Of a stretch of DNA of 64,000 nt, positions 9,037 to 18,606 are shown piece after piece. The notes below the pieces were generated by a model. It was given only the letters and a program-made list of their open reading frames with translations. It searched no databases and was not told where the DNA came from. The position numbers and the translations under genes were made by a program. The stretch is taken from NCBI GenBank assembly GCA_963692975.2, contig CAXMMR010000031.1, forward strand, positions 151,307 to 215,306, in the 5' to 3' direction. This stretch comes from CAXMMR01 sp963692975 (lineage in GTDB: Bacteria; Pseudomonadota; Alphaproteobacteria; Acetobacterales; Acetobacteraceae). Each line of letters starts with the position of its first letter. Positions within the stretch are counted from its first letter, which is position 1.

Positions 9037-9184
9037 GGCCAGGGGCTTTGCCCCTGGACCCCATTAAAGGCGGAGCCTCTAAAATCCATCCGTGGGCCAG
9101 ACTCACCGGGTAAGGCGGCGCTTCGGGGTCGCGGGTCTGGGGGCGCCGCCCCCAGCGGAGTCCAGAGGCAGAGCCTCTGGCCTT
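9035..9184. repeat. GC-rich compound palindrome, copy 2 (full length)
   Basis: Starts inside the stop codon of the ferredoxin reductase gene (AAGGCC) and ends in GGCCTT. Contains the four palindromes seen in copy 1, in the same order and orientation. Confidence 0.85.
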
Positions 9185-9255
9185 CCCCCCCTTAAGACTC
9201 GCCTAATCCACGGACAAAGCCGAAACTCGCCCCAGCACGGAACGCTGGAGTGTGT

Positions 9256-11370
9256 ATGACCCAACGCTCGCATTTAACCCCTTCCCTCCTGCGCGCGCCG
9301 GATGCCGGCGGCGGTGCGGCGGGTGGTGACATCGACCTGCTGTGCATCGACACCATCCGCACCCTGGCGATGGACGCCGTGCAGAAGGCGAATTCCGGCC
9401 ATCCCGGGACGCCGATGGGCCTGGCGCCGGTCGCCTACACGCTGTGGCAGCGGTTCTTGCGCTACGACCCGGAGAAGCCGAACTGGCCGAACCGGGATCG
9501 GTTCGTGCTGTCGGTTGGCCATGCCTCCATGCTGCTGTACTCGCTGATCCATCTAGCGGGGGTGCGCAGCACCAGCGAGGGCGAGGGCGACGACGCGCCC
9601 GCATTGACCATCGACGACCTCAAGAAGTTCCGCCAGTCCGACAGCAAGACGCCGGGGCATCCCGAGTATCGGATCACCTCGGGGGTGGAGACGACGACGG
9701 GCCCGCTCGGGCAGGGCTGCGGCAACTCGGTGGGCATGGCGATCGCGGCGAAGCACTATGCGTCGCGCTACAACAAGCCGGGGTTCGAGCTGTTCGACTG
9801 GCACACCTGGGTGCTGTGCGGCGACGGCGACATGATGGAGGGGGTGAGCTCCGAGGCGGCCTCGACGGCGGGGCACCTGAAGCTTGGCAACCTGACCTGG
9901 ATCTACGACAGCAACCACATCACCATCGAGGGCGGCACCGACCTGGCGTTCGACGAGGACGTGCCGGCGCGGTTCGCCGCCTATGGCTGGCACACCGAGG
10001 TGGTTGAGGACGCCAACGACACCGCGGCGATGGCAGCGGCGCTGGAGCGGGCGCGGGGGGTGACCGACCGGCCGTCCTTCATCATGGTGCACAGCGTGAT
10101 CGGGTTCGGCGCGCCGAAAAAGCATGGTACCCGCGAGGCGCATGGCGAGCCGCTCGGCGCCGAGGAGATCCGCGGCGCCAAGCAATCCTATGGCTGGCCG
10201 GAGGACTCCTCGTTCCTGGTGCCGGACGGGGTGTACGACCACTTCAAGCGGGGCGTCGGCGCGCGTGGCGCGCAGCTTCGCCAGGGGTGGGAGGGGCAGC
10301 TGTCGGAGTACCGCAAGTCCTACCCCGAGCTTGCCGCCGAGCTCGACCTGATGCGCGAGCACGACCTGCCGGAGGGGTGGGACGCGGACATCCCGACCTG
10401 GGAGGCCGACGCCAAGGGCGTCGCCTCGCGCGACAGCTCGCAGAAGGTGCTGAACGCGATCGCTCAGCGCGTGCCATGGCTGATGGGCGGTGCGGCGGAT
10501 TTGTCGCCCTCGACCAAGAGCGACCTGAAGTTCGAGGGCGCGGGCAGCTTCGAGCCGGACAACTATGCCGGCCGCAACATGCATTTCGGCATTCGCGAGC
10601 ATGCGATGGGGTCGATCTGCAACGGCATGGCGACCACGGCGCTGCGGCCGTACGGCTCGGGCTTCCTGATCTTCAGCGACTACATGAAGGCGCCGATCCG
10701 GCTCTCCGCGATCATGGAGCTGCCGGTCATCTACATCTTCACGCATGACAGCATCGGCGTCGGCGAAGACGGGCCGACGCATCAGCCGATCGAGCAACTG
10801 GTGGCGCTGCGGGCGGTGCCGGGGCTCGCTCTGTTCCGTCCGGCGGACGCCAACGAGGTCGCCGAGGCATGGCGGGTGATCATGCCGATGAAGGAGAAGC
10901 CGGCGGTGCTGGCGCTGTCGCGGCAGGCGCTGCCGACCATCGACCGGACGAAGTATGCCTCCGCCAAGGGTGTGGCACGCGGCGGCTACATCCTGGGCGA
11001 TTGCGAGGGCGAGCCGCAGGTGATCCTGATCGCGACCGGCAGCGAGGTGCACCTGATCATCGCGGCGCACGAGACGCTGCAGCAGGAGGGCATTCGCAGC
11101 CGCATCGTCTCGATGCCGAGTTTTGATCTCTTCGAGGAGCAGGACGAGGCCTACCGGCAGAGCGTGTTGCCGAACCATATTGGCGCGCGCGTCGCCGTCG
11201 AGCAGGCGGCGGCGACCGGGTGGGACCGCTATGTCGGGCTGACCGGGTCGATCATCGCGATGAAGAGCTTCGGCGCTTCGGCGCCGCTGAAGGACCTGCT
11301 GACGAAGTTCGGCTTCACCGCCGAGGCGGTGACCGAGGCGGCGCGCAAGCAGGTTGCCGCAGCGACCTAG
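9256..11370 (+). CDS. tkt: Transketolase
   Basis: 704 residues. A ThDP/Mg-dependent enzyme of the non-oxidative pentose phosphate pathway, moving two-carbon units between sugar phosphates. Seen: GHPGTPMGLAP (about residue 48), the ThDP motif GDGDMMEGVSSEAAS (about 190), the activating Glu in IREHAMG (about 447), and THDSIGVGEDGPTHQPIEQ. I use ATG 9256, with GGAG five bases upstream; the GTG two codons earlier sits almost on the ribosome site. It heads a same-strand cluster of sugar-phosphate genes and is followed after 52 bp by the fused tal-pgi gene, the order known from acetic acid bacteria. Confidence 0.96.
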   Translation: MTQRSHLTPSLLRAPDAGGGAAGGDIDLLCIDTIRTLAMDAVQKANSGHPGTPMGLAPVAYTLWQRFLRYDPEKPNWPNRDRFVLSVGHASMLLYSLIHLAGVRSTSEGEGDDAPALTIDDLKKFRQSDSKTPGHPEYRITSGVETTTGPLGQGCGNSVGMAIAAKHYASRYNKPGFELFDWHTWVLCGDGDMMEGVSSEAASTAGHLKLGNLTWIYDSNHITIEGGTDLAFDEDVPARFAAYGWHTEVVEDANDTAAMAAALERARGVTDRPSFIMVHSVIGFGAPKKHGTREAHGEPLGAEEIRGAKQSYGWPEDSSFLVPDGVYDHFKRGVGARGAQLRQGWEGQLSEYRKSYPELAAELDLMREHDLPEGWDADIPTWEADAKGVASRDSSQKVLNAIAQRVPWLMGGAADLSPSTKSDLKFEGAGSFEPDNYAGRNMHFGIREHAMGSICNGMATTALRPYGSGFLIFSDYMKAPIRLSAIMELPVIYIFTHDSIGVGEDGPTHQPIEQLVALRAVPGLALFRPADANEVAEAWRVIMPMKEKPAVLALSRQALPTIDRTKYASAKGVARGGYILGDCEGEPQVILIATGSEVHLIIAAHETLQQEGIRSRIVSMPSFDLFEEQDEAYRQSVLPNHIGARVAVEQAAATGWDRYVGLTGSIIAMKSFGASAPLKDLLTKFGFTAEAVTEAARKQVAAAT

Positions 11371-11422
11371 GACGGATCAGTCCGGCCCGCCCTGGCGGCG
11401 CGGCGGACGGGAGACAGCACGC

Positions 11423-14314
11423 ATGGACAGCATTCAGACATCGGCAGAGACCGGCAGCGGCGTCGACGGCGCCAGCGAGCAGAGCCCGCTCAAGCAACTT
11501 GAGACGTTCCATCAATCGCCCTGGCTCGACTTCATCCGGCGCGGCTTCATCGCCGACGGCAGCCTGAAGAAGCTGGTCGAGGAGGACGGGCTGAAGGGGG
11601 TGACCTCGAACCCGTCGATCTTCGAGAAGGCGATGGGGTCCGGCGGCGATTACGACGACCAGTTCAAGCAACTCGCCGGCGACGGCAAGCACGATGCGCA
11701 GTCGATCTACGAGACGATGGCGGTGGCCGACATTCAGCATGCGACCGAGGTGCTGAAGCCGGTATACGACGCGACGGAAGGGCTGGACGGCTATGTGAGC
11801 CTCGAGGTGTCGCCCTACCTGGCGCTCAAGACCGAGGACACGATCACCGAGGCGCGGCGGCTCTGGGCGTGGGTTGATCGGCCGAACCTGATGGTCAAGG
11901 TGCCCGGCACGAAGGAGGGCACGCCGGCAATCCGTCAGCTGATTGAGGAGGGGCTGTCGATCAACGTGACGCTGCTGTTCTCCCAGAAGGCGTATCGCGA
12001 TGTCGCGATGGCCTATGTCGAGGGGCTGGAGGCGCGGGCGGCGAAGGGCGAGGACATCAGCCGTATCGGCTCGGTGGCCAGCTTCTTCGTCAGCCGGATC
12101 GACGGCGTGATCGACAAGAAGATCGATGCGCGCCTGGCGGCCGGCGACAAGGACGAGGCGGACCTCAAGCGGGTGCGCGGCAAGGTGGCAATCGCCAATG
12201 CGCGCATGGCCTATCAGTGGTATCTGGAGTTCGTCGGCTCCGACCGTTGGAAGACGCTCGCGGCCAAGGGTGCGAACCCGCAGCGGCTGCTATGGGCCAG
12301 CACCGGCACCAAGGACAAGGCGTATAGCGACGTGCTGTATGTCGACGAGCTGATCGGCGCCGACACGGTCAACACCATTCCGCCGGCGACGATGGACGCG
12401 TTTCGCGACCATGGCCATCCGCGCGCCTCGCTGACCGAGGACATCGACGGCGCGCGCGACGTGCTGGCAACGGCCGAGCGGCTCGGGCTTGACCTTGAGG
12501 GTGTTGCGCACGGCCTGGTTCAGGACGGTGTGAAGCTGTTCGCCGAGGCGGCCGATGCGCTGCTCGGGGCGGTCGCGACCAAGCAGGTGACGCTGCTCGG
12601 CAGCAGGGCGGCGTCGGTCAAGATAACACTGCCGGAGACGCTGAAGACGGCTTACGACGCCGAGCTCAACAGCTGGCGTGCGGCGGGCAAGGTGCGCGAC
12701 CTGTGGGCGCGCGACGCCAAGCTCTGGACCGGCGAGGACGAGGGCAAGTGGCTGGCCTGGCTCGACATCGTCGGCGAGCGCACCGAGCATGTCGACGAGC
12801 TGCTGGCGTTCCAGGACGAGGTGAAGGCCGAGGGCTTCACCCACGTGCTGCTGCTCGGCATGGGCGGCTCCAGCCTCGGACCGGAGGTGATCGGCCAGAC
12901 GTTCGGCCATCGCGGCGGCTGGCCTGAGCTGCACGTGCTGGACAGCACCGACCCGCAGCAGATTGCAACCTTCGAGGGCCGCGTCGACCTCGCCAAGACT
13001 TTGGTGATCGTGTCCAGCAAGTCGGGCGGGACGCTCGAGCCGAATATTCTGAAGGCGTATTTTTTCGACCGGATGCAGAAGGCTGTTGGCGAGGCCGAAG
13101 CAGGCAAGCACTTTGTTGCCGTGACCGACCCTGGCTCGCACATGCAGCAGGTGGCCGAGCGGGACGGGTTCCGGCACATCTTCTATGGCGACAAGGGGAT
13201 CGGCGGGCGCTACTCGGTGCTGTCCAATTTCGGCCTGGTGCCGGCCGCGGCGGCGGGGCTCGACATCAAGCAGTTCCTGCTTGGCGCGATGCGCATGGTG
13301 ACCGCCTGCAGCGCCGGCACGCCGCCCGCCGCCAATCCCGGGGTGCAGCTTGGCGTGCTGCTCGGCGTTGCGGCCAAGGCGGGACGCGACAAGGTGACGA
13401 TCGTCGCCTCGCCTGGCATCGTCGACCTGGGCGCTTGGCTTGAGCAGCTGCTGGCGGAGAGCACGGGCAAGCAGGGGCATGGCATCATCCCCGTCGACGG
13501 CGAGACGCCGGCGGCGGCCGATCGTTACGGTGACGACCGGCTGTTCGCCTACCTGGTGCTGCGCGACGATGTCGACGCCGCGCAGGACGCCGCCATAATG
13601 GCGCTGGAGAAGGCGGGGCAGCCGGTGGTGCGCGTCGGCATCGATGGGCACGGCGAGATCTCGCAGCAATTCTTCCTGTGGGAGTTCGCAACCGCAGTCG
13701 CCGGCAGCGTGATCGGCATCAACGCCTTTAATCAGCCTGACGTCGAGGCGAGCAAGATCGAGACCAAGAAGCTGACCGATGCCTACACGCAGTCCGGCAG
13801 CCTGCCGGCCGAGACGCCGTTTGCGACCTATGACGGGGTTGCTCTTTACGCCGACGAGACGAACGCGGCGGCACTGCGCGCGGATGGGCTGGACGCGGTG
13901 ATCGCCAAGCACCTGGCGCGTGCCGGTGCGGGCGACTACGTGGCGTTCGTCGCCTATATCGAGCGCAATGCGGCGCACTTGCATTGGCTGCAGTCGGCGC
14001 GGCTGGCGGTGCGCGACGCCAAGCACGTGGCGACGGTCGCCGAAATCGGGCCGCGCTTCCTGCACTCGACCGGGCAGGCCTACAAGGGCGGGCCGAACAG
14101 CGGCGTGTTCCTGCAGATCACCGCCGACGACGCGGCCGACCTGCCGGTGCCGGGCGAGCGATACACGTTTGGTGTCGTCAAGGCGGCGCAGGCGCGTGGC
14201 GACTTCGACGTTTTGGCGGAGCGCGGACGCCGGGCGCTCCGGGCCCATGTTACGGGCGACCTTGGCGCCGGGCTGAACCGGCTTGCTGACGCGGTGCGTG
14301 CCGCGCTCAAGTAA
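11423..14314 (+). CDS. tal-pgi: Bifunctional transaldolase / glucose-6-phosphate isomerase
   Basis: 963 residues with two enzymes in one chain. Residues ~30-380 are transaldolase: TSNPSIFEKAM (about 61) and the Schiff-base Lys in LMVKVPGT (about 157). Residues ~400-963 are phosphoglucose isomerase: LLLGMGGSSLG (about 476) and VSSKSGGTLEPN (about 530). Such fusions are known in acetic acid bacteria and a few other groups. Joining them would feed fructose-6-phosphate from the non-oxidative branch back to glucose-6-phosphate for the oxidative branch, whose genes lie downstream. The start at 11423 has GGGAG nine bases upstream; the open frame extends further without a better start. Confidence 0.93.
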   Translation: MDSIQTSAETGSGVDGASEQSPLKQLETFHQSPWLDFIRRGFIADGSLKKLVEEDGLKGVTSNPSIFEKAMGSGGDYDDQFKQLAGDGKHDAQSIYETMAVADIQHATEVLKPVYDATEGLDGYVSLEVSPYLALKTEDTITEARRLWAWVDRPNLMVKVPGTKEGTPAIRQLIEEGLSINVTLLFSQKAYRDVAMAYVEGLEARAAKGEDISRIGSVASFFVSRIDGVIDKKIDARLAAGDKDEADLKRVRGKVAIANARMAYQWYLEFVGSDRWKTLAAKGANPQRLLWASTGTKDKAYSDVLYVDELIGADTVNTIPPATMDAFRDHGHPRASLTEDIDGARDVLATAERLGLDLEGVAHGLVQDGVKLFAEAADALLGAVATKQVTLLGSRAASVKITLPETLKTAYDAELNSWRAAGKVRDLWARDAKLWTGEDEGKWLAWLDIVGERTEHVDELLAFQDEVKAEGFTHVLLLGMGGSSLGPEVIGQTFGHRGGWPELHVLDSTDPQQIATFEGRVDLAKTLVIVSSKSGGTLEPNILKAYFFDRMQKAVGEAEAGKHFVAVTDPGSHMQQVAERDGFRHIFYGDKGIGGRYSVLSNFGLVPAAAAGLDIKQFLLGAMRMVTACSAGTPPAANPGVQLGVLLGVAAKAGRDKVTIVASPGIVDLGAWLEQLLAESTGKQGHGIIPVDGETPAAADRYGDDRLFAYLVLRDDVDAAQDAAIMALEKAGQPVVRVGIDGHGEISQQFFLWEFATAVAGSVIGINAFNQPDVEASKIETKKLTDAYTQSGSLPAETPFATYDGVALYADETNAAALRADGLDAVIAKHLARAGAGDYVAFVAYIERNAAHLHWLQSARLAVRDAKHVATVAEIGPRFLHSTGQAYKGGPNSGVFLQITADDAADLPVPGERYTFGVVKAAQARGDFDVLAERGRRALRAHVTGDLGAGLNRLADAVRAALK

Positions 14315-14320
14315 GGTAGA

Positions 14321-14419
14321 GCGCTTATTTTTTTAAAAAAAGAAGCAAAAAACTTCTGTCCATCTGGTCCGCGTCAAACTGATAAAAGTTTTTTGGTTCT
14401 TTTTTTCAAAAAAGAACGC
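14321..14419. repeat. A/T-rich compound palindrome, copy 2 (two arms)
   Basis: Sits between tal-pgi and gnd, genes that otherwise look co-directional. Arm 1 is imperfect (GCTTATTTTTTTAAAAAAAGAAGC type) and arm 2 is TTTTTTGGTTC...GAAC. If the arms terminate transcription, gnd and the genes after it need their own promoter. Confidence 0.75.
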
Positions 14420-14443
14420 CTTGCTTTCTTTGGAGCTTAGCAC

Positions 14444-15421
14444 ATGGAACTCGGCGTAATTGGCCTCGGCCGGATGGGTGGCAACATCGCGTTGCGGCTG
14501 ATGCGCAGCAAGCACTCCACGGTCGTCTTCGACGCGAGCGCTGACGCGGTCAAGAAGATTGCAGCCAGTGGCGGCCAGGGTGTGGACAGCATCGGCGCGA
14601 TGGTGGCCGCGCTCGCCAAGCCGCGCGCGGTGTGGGTGATGCTGCCGGCGGGCAAGATCACCGAGGAGGCGATTGACACGTTGTCCGGCCTGCTGGAGGC
14701 GGGCGACACGGTGATCGACGGCGGCAACACGTTTTACAAGGACGATATCCGGCGGGCCAAGGCGCTGCGCGAGAAAGGCATCAACTATGTCGACGTCGGA
14801 ACGTCTGGCGGGGTTTGGGGGCTGCAGCGCGGCTACTGCATGATGATCGGCGGGCCGGACGAGACGGTGCAGCGGCTGGACCCGATCTTCGCGACGCTGG
14901 CGCCGGGCGTGGGCAACATCGACAAGACCGAGGAGCGGCAGGATTGCGATCCGCGGCCTGAGCAGGGCTACATGTATTGTGGGCCGGCGGGTGCCGGGCA
15001 CTTCGTCAAGATGGTTCATAACGGCATCGAGTACGGCATGATGCAGGCTTATGCCGAGGGTTTCGACGTGCTGAAGAACAAGGCCTCGGCGGCGCTGGCC
15101 GAGGACGAGCGCTTTACCCTCGACATCGCCGACGTGGCCGAAGTCTGGCGCCGCGGCAGCGTCATCTCGTCGTGGCTGCTGGACCTGACCGCGGCGGCGC
15201 TGGCGGAGAACGAGACGCTGAGCAACTACTCCGGCGAGGTGTCCGACAGCGGCGAGGGGCGCTGGACGGTGGAGGCGGCGATCGAGGAGGCGGTGCCGGT
15301 GCCGGTGCTCTCCGCCTCGCTGTTCGCGCGCTTCCGCAGCCGCAGCGGCAACACCTTCGGCGAGAAGCTGCTCTCCGCCATGCGCTTCAAGTTCGGCGGC
15401 CACGTCGAGCCGAAGGCCTGA
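14444..15421 (+). CDS. gnd: 6-phosphogluconate dehydrogenase, decarboxylating (short form)
   Basis: 325 residues, the short (GntZ/YqeC-like) type rather than the ~470-residue enterobacterial form. It makes ribulose-5-phosphate and CO2 from 6-phosphogluconate. The Rossmann motif GLGRMGGNIALRL is at the N-terminus, the substrate segment GTSGGVWGLQRGYCMM at ~120, and GHFVKMVHNGIEYGMMQA at ~185 carries the catalytic Lys and Asn. A GGAGC box precedes the ATG. Short-form enzymes often prefer NAD; that cannot be read with certainty here. Its stop is 3 bp before the zwf start. Confidence 0.94.
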   Translation: MELGVIGLGRMGGNIALRLMRSKHSTVVFDASADAVKKIAASGGQGVDSIGAMVAALAKPRAVWVMLPAGKITEEAIDTLSGLLEAGDTVIDGGNTFYKDDIRRAKALREKGINYVDVGTSGGVWGLQRGYCMMIGGPDETVQRLDPIFATLAPGVGNIDKTEERQDCDPRPEQGYMYCGPAGAGHFVKMVHNGIEYGMMQAYAEGFDVLKNKASAALAEDERFTLDIADVAEVWRRGSVISSWLLDLTAAALAENETLSNYSGEVSDSGEGRWTVEAAIEEAVPVPVLSASLFARFRSRSGNTFGEKLLSAMRFKFGGHVEPKA

Positions 15422-15424
15422 TGC

Positions 15425-16969
15425 ATGGAGGGGTTGTCTGGCCTTCCGCTGGCGGCGGACCCGGCTGAGCTTAGCCTCGCCGCGACCGCGCCGGCCTGCA
15501 GCATCGTCATCTTCGGCGCCGCCGGCGACTTGACGCGGCGGTTGCTGATGCCGGCGATCTACAATCTGCGCGTCGCCGGGCTGCTGCCGGACAGCTTCCG
15601 GGTGATCGGCGTCGACCGGGTGGACGAGCCGGACGAGGCGTTTCGCGACCGGTTAAGCGAGACGATGCAGCATTTCGTCGCCGAGCGCGCCAAAAAGGCG
15701 GTGCCGCTCGACCATGCGGCCTGGGAGTGGCTGCGCGGCCGCATCAGCTACGCGCAGGGCGACTTCGACGACCCGGCGACATATGAGCGGCTGACCGAGC
15801 GGCTTGGCGACGGCGCTTGCTCGGCGGTGTTCTATCTCGCCGTGGCCGACCGTTTCTTCGCCTCGATCGTCGAGCGGCTGTCCGAGGCGTCGCTCACGGC
15901 GGAGAGTCCGGGCTGCTTTCGGCGCGTCGTTGTCGAGAAACCGTTCGGGCATGATCTCGCCTCGGCGCGGGCGCTCAACGCGCGGCTGTTGCGGGTGCTT
16001 GACGAGGGCCAGATCTTTCGCATCGACCACTATCTCGGCAAGGAGACGGTGCAGAACATCCTGGCGCTGCGGTTTTCCAACGGGTTGTTCGAGCCGATCT
16101 GGAAGCGCGACAACATCGACCATGTGCAGATCACGGTGGCCGAGACGGTTGGCGTCGAGCGGCGCGGCAAATTCTACGAGAGCGCCGGCGCGCTGCGCGA
16201 CATGGTGCCGAACCACATCTTCCAGCTGCTTTCGATGGTGGCCATGGAGGCGCCGACCTCGTTCGATGCCGACGCGGTGCGCGACGAGCGCTCCAAGGTG
16301 CTGAACGCGGTGCACCCGCTCGGCGAGCGCGAGGCGTTGCGCCAGGTCATCCGCGGCCAGTATCGCGCCGGCGTTCTCGGCGGCGAGATGCTGCCGGGCT
16401 ATCGCAGCGAGCCGGACATCGACCCGAACTCCAGCACCGAGACCTTCGTCGCCCTTAAGCTCGGCATTGATAACTGGCGCTGGGCCGGGGTGCCGTTCTA
16501 CATCCGCACCGGCAAGCGGCTGGCGCAGCGCAAGAGCGAGATCGCCATCCACTTCAAGCAGGCGCCGTTTGCGCTGTTTCGCGACACGCCGGTCGACAAG
16601 CTCGCCGCCAACGTGCTGGTGCTGCACATCCAGCCGCAGGAGAGCGTGTCGCTGCAGTTCAGCGCCAAGGTGCCGGGGCCGACGGTGCGGCTCGGCGGCG
16701 TGCGGATGGACTTCAACTACGAGGACTATTTCAACGCCGGGCCGAGCACCGGCTACGAGACGCTGCTCTATGACTGCCTGATCGGCGACGCGACGCTGTT
16801 CCAGCGCGCCGACAACGTCGAGGCCGGCTGGCGCATCGTGCAGCCGGCGCTGGACGCCTGGGAGGCAGGGCACATCCACGTCCACCCGTATGCCGTCGGC
16901 AGCGCCGGGCCGGCCAAGGCGGACGCGCTGCTGGCGGAGGATGGCCGCCACTGGCGGCGGCTCGGCTGA
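15425..16969 (+). CDS. zwf: Glucose-6-phosphate 1-dehydrogenase
   Basis: 514 residues, the usual length. First enzyme of the oxidative pentose phosphate and Entner-Doudoroff routes. Dinucleotide fold IVIFGAAGDLTRRLLMPA near residue 24; active-site signature RIDHYLGKETVQN near 200. It follows gnd by 3 bp, and its TGA overlaps the ATG of the next gene by one base, so translation is probably coupled. Neighbouring pgl provides the next step (6-phosphogluconolactonase). Confidence 0.96.
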   Translation: MEGLSGLPLAADPAELSLAATAPACSIVIFGAAGDLTRRLLMPAIYNLRVAGLLPDSFRVIGVDRVDEPDEAFRDRLSETMQHFVAERAKKAVPLDHAAWEWLRGRISYAQGDFDDPATYERLTERLGDGACSAVFYLAVADRFFASIVERLSEASLTAESPGCFRRVVVEKPFGHDLASARALNARLLRVLDEGQIFRIDHYLGKETVQNILALRFSNGLFEPIWKRDNIDHVQITVAETVGVERRGKFYESAGALRDMVPNHIFQLLSMVAMEAPTSFDADAVRDERSKVLNAVHPLGEREALRQVIRGQYRAGVLGGEMLPGYRSEPDIDPNSSTETFVALKLGIDNWRWAGVPFYIRTGKRLAQRKSEIAIHFKQAPFALFRDTPVDKLAANVLVLHIQPQESVSLQFSAKVPGPTVRLGGVRMDFNYEDYFNAGPSTGYETLLYDCLIGDATLFQRADNVEAGWRIVQPALDAWEAGHIHVHPYAVGSAGPAKADALLAEDGRHWRRLG

Positions 16970-17784
16970 TGGTGGAGCGCATCCGGCTGCTGGTGTCCGA
17001 CATCGACGGCACGCTGGTGACCCACGACAAGCGGCTGACCGAGGCGGCGATCGCGGCGGCGGCGAGGCTCGGCGCGGCCGGCATCGCGCTGGCGCTCACC
17101 AGCTCGCGGCCGCCGCACGGCATCGCGGCCTTTGCCGACCGGCTGTCGCTCGCGACGCCGCGCGGCGCGCTGAACGGCGGGTTGCTGGTGGAGCCGGACG
17201 GGCGGATCATCGAGCAGATCCTGGTGGACGAGGCGGTGGTCGCCGAGGTGGTGGAGCGGCTGGCGGCGCGCGGCATCGCGATCTGGCTGTTCACCGCCGA
17301 CCAGTGGGTGCTGAGCGACCCGGACGCGCATTACGTCGCCTTCGAGCATCGCACGGTGCAGCTGGCGCCGACGGTGGTCGCCGATTTGCGGCCGTATTAC
17401 GGACGGGTCGGCAAGATCATGGCCTCGAGCCAGGATGCCCCTGGCCTCGCCGCCATGGAGGCGGAGCTGCAGCGCGAGCTAAGCGGCCGGGTGACGGCGC
17501 ATCTGAGCCAAAGCTACTACCTCGACGTCACCCATCCGGACGCCAACAAAGGGACGTCGGTGCGCGCGATCGCAGCCCATCTCGGCATCGACCTCGCCGA
17601 GACCGCGGTGATCGGCGACATGACCAACGACGTGCCGATGTTCGAGGTGGCGCCGTTCTCGATCGCCATGGGCAACGCGCCGGACGCAGTTCGCGCGCGC
17701 GCCAGGATGGTGACGCGCAGCAACGAGGAGGAGGGTTTCGCCCATGCCGTCGAGCACCTGGTGCTGCCGCGTGCGCCGGCCTGA
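16969..17784 (+). CDS. Cof-type HAD-IIB sugar-phosphate phosphatase (first of tandem pair)
   Basis: 271 residues. HAD motif I is VSDIDGTLVTHDKRLT with the nucleophile Asp; motif II lies in LALTSSRPPHGI; the last motif is VIGDMTNDVPMFEVA. This is the type IIB (Cof/YbiV) cap class, which hydrolyses small phosphorylated metabolites, often sugar phosphates. It overlaps the zwf stop codon and is followed after 12 bp by a paralogue of nearly the same length. Position inside the pentose phosphate cluster suggests a role in removing or salvaging a pathway phosphate, which is inference. Confidence 0.88.
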   Translation: MVERIRLLVSDIDGTLVTHDKRLTEAAIAAAARLGAAGIALALTSSRPPHGIAAFADRLSLATPRGALNGGLLVEPDGRIIEQILVDEAVVAEVVERLAARGIAIWLFTADQWVLSDPDAHYVAFEHRTVQLAPTVVADLRPYYGRVGKIMASSQDAPGLAAMEAELQRELSGRVTAHLSQSYYLDVTHPDANKGTSVRAIAAHLGIDLAETAVIGDMTNDVPMFEVAPFSIAMGNAPDAVRARARMVTRSNEEEGFAHAVEHLVLPRAPA

Positions 17785-17796
17785 AAAGCGACGCTG

Positions 17797-18606
17797 ATGC
17801 CCGGCAAGATCTCGCTGCTGCTGGCTGACGTCGACGGCACGCTGGTTACCAAGGAGAAGCTGCTCACCGACAAGGCGATCGCCGCAGTGCGGGCGCTCGG
17901 CGAGCGGGGCATCGGCTTTGCGCTCACCTCCGGCCGGCCGCCCAAGGGCATGGCGATGCTGATCGAGCCGCTGGCGGTGACGACGCCGATCGCCGGCTTC
18001 AACGGCGGGCTGTTCGTCCATCCCGACATGACGATCATCGAGGCGCGCAACCTGCCGCGCGAGGTCGCCGAGACGGCGGTGGCGATGATTGTCAAAGCGG
18101 GCCTGGATGCCTGGGTCTACTCCGGCGAGGACTGGATCGTGCACCGCGAGGACGCGCCCCACGTCGCGCGCGAGCAGTGGACGGTGAAGTTTCCGCCGGT
18201 GGTGCGCGCCGAGTTCGGCGACGCGCTGGACGCGGCGGTGAAGATCGTCGGCGTCAGCGACGACCTCGAGTTGATGAAGAAAGTCGAGCACGACGTGCAG
18301 GCAGCGCTCGGCGATCGAGCCTCGGCGGCGCGGTCGCAGCCCTATTACCTCGACGTGACCCATCCGCAGGCCAATAAGGGCGGTGTGGTCGAGGCGTTGG
18401 CAAAAATGCTGAAGCTGCCGAAGGAGGAGATCGCAACGATCGGCGACCAGCCGAACGATGTGCTGATGTTCCGGCGCGGCGGGTTGTCAATCGCGATGGG
18501 CAATGCGAGCGACGAGGTCCGCGCCTCCGCCGACGAGGTGACCAGTTCCTCCGAGGAGGAGGGGTTCGCCCATGCGGTGCATCGCTTCGTGCTGGGAGAG
18601 GGCTGA
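17797..18606 (+). CDS. Cof-type HAD-IIB sugar-phosphate phosphatase (second of tandem pair)
   Basis: 269 residues. Motif I is LADVDGTLVTKEKLLTDKA, motif II ALTSGRPPKGMA, and the final motif TIGDQPNDVLMFRRGG. It is similar along its whole length to the gene just upstream (shared YYLDVTHP.ANKG segment and GFAHAV near the C-terminus), so the two arose by tandem duplication and then diverged. The second motif IV reads GDQPND where the first has GDMTND. Its stop overlaps the pgl start by one base. Confidence 0.88.
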   Translation: MPGKISLLLADVDGTLVTKEKLLTDKAIAAVRALGERGIGFALTSGRPPKGMAMLIEPLAVTTPIAGFNGGLFVHPDMTIIEARNLPREVAETAVAMIVKAGLDAWVYSGEDWIVHREDAPHVAREQWTVKFPPVVRAEFGDALDAAVKIVGVSDDLELMKKVEHDVQAALGDRASAARSQPYYLDVTHPQANKGGVVEALAKMLKLPKEEIATIGDQPNDVLMFRRGGLSIAMGNASDEVRASADEVTSSSEEEGFAHAVHRFVLGEG

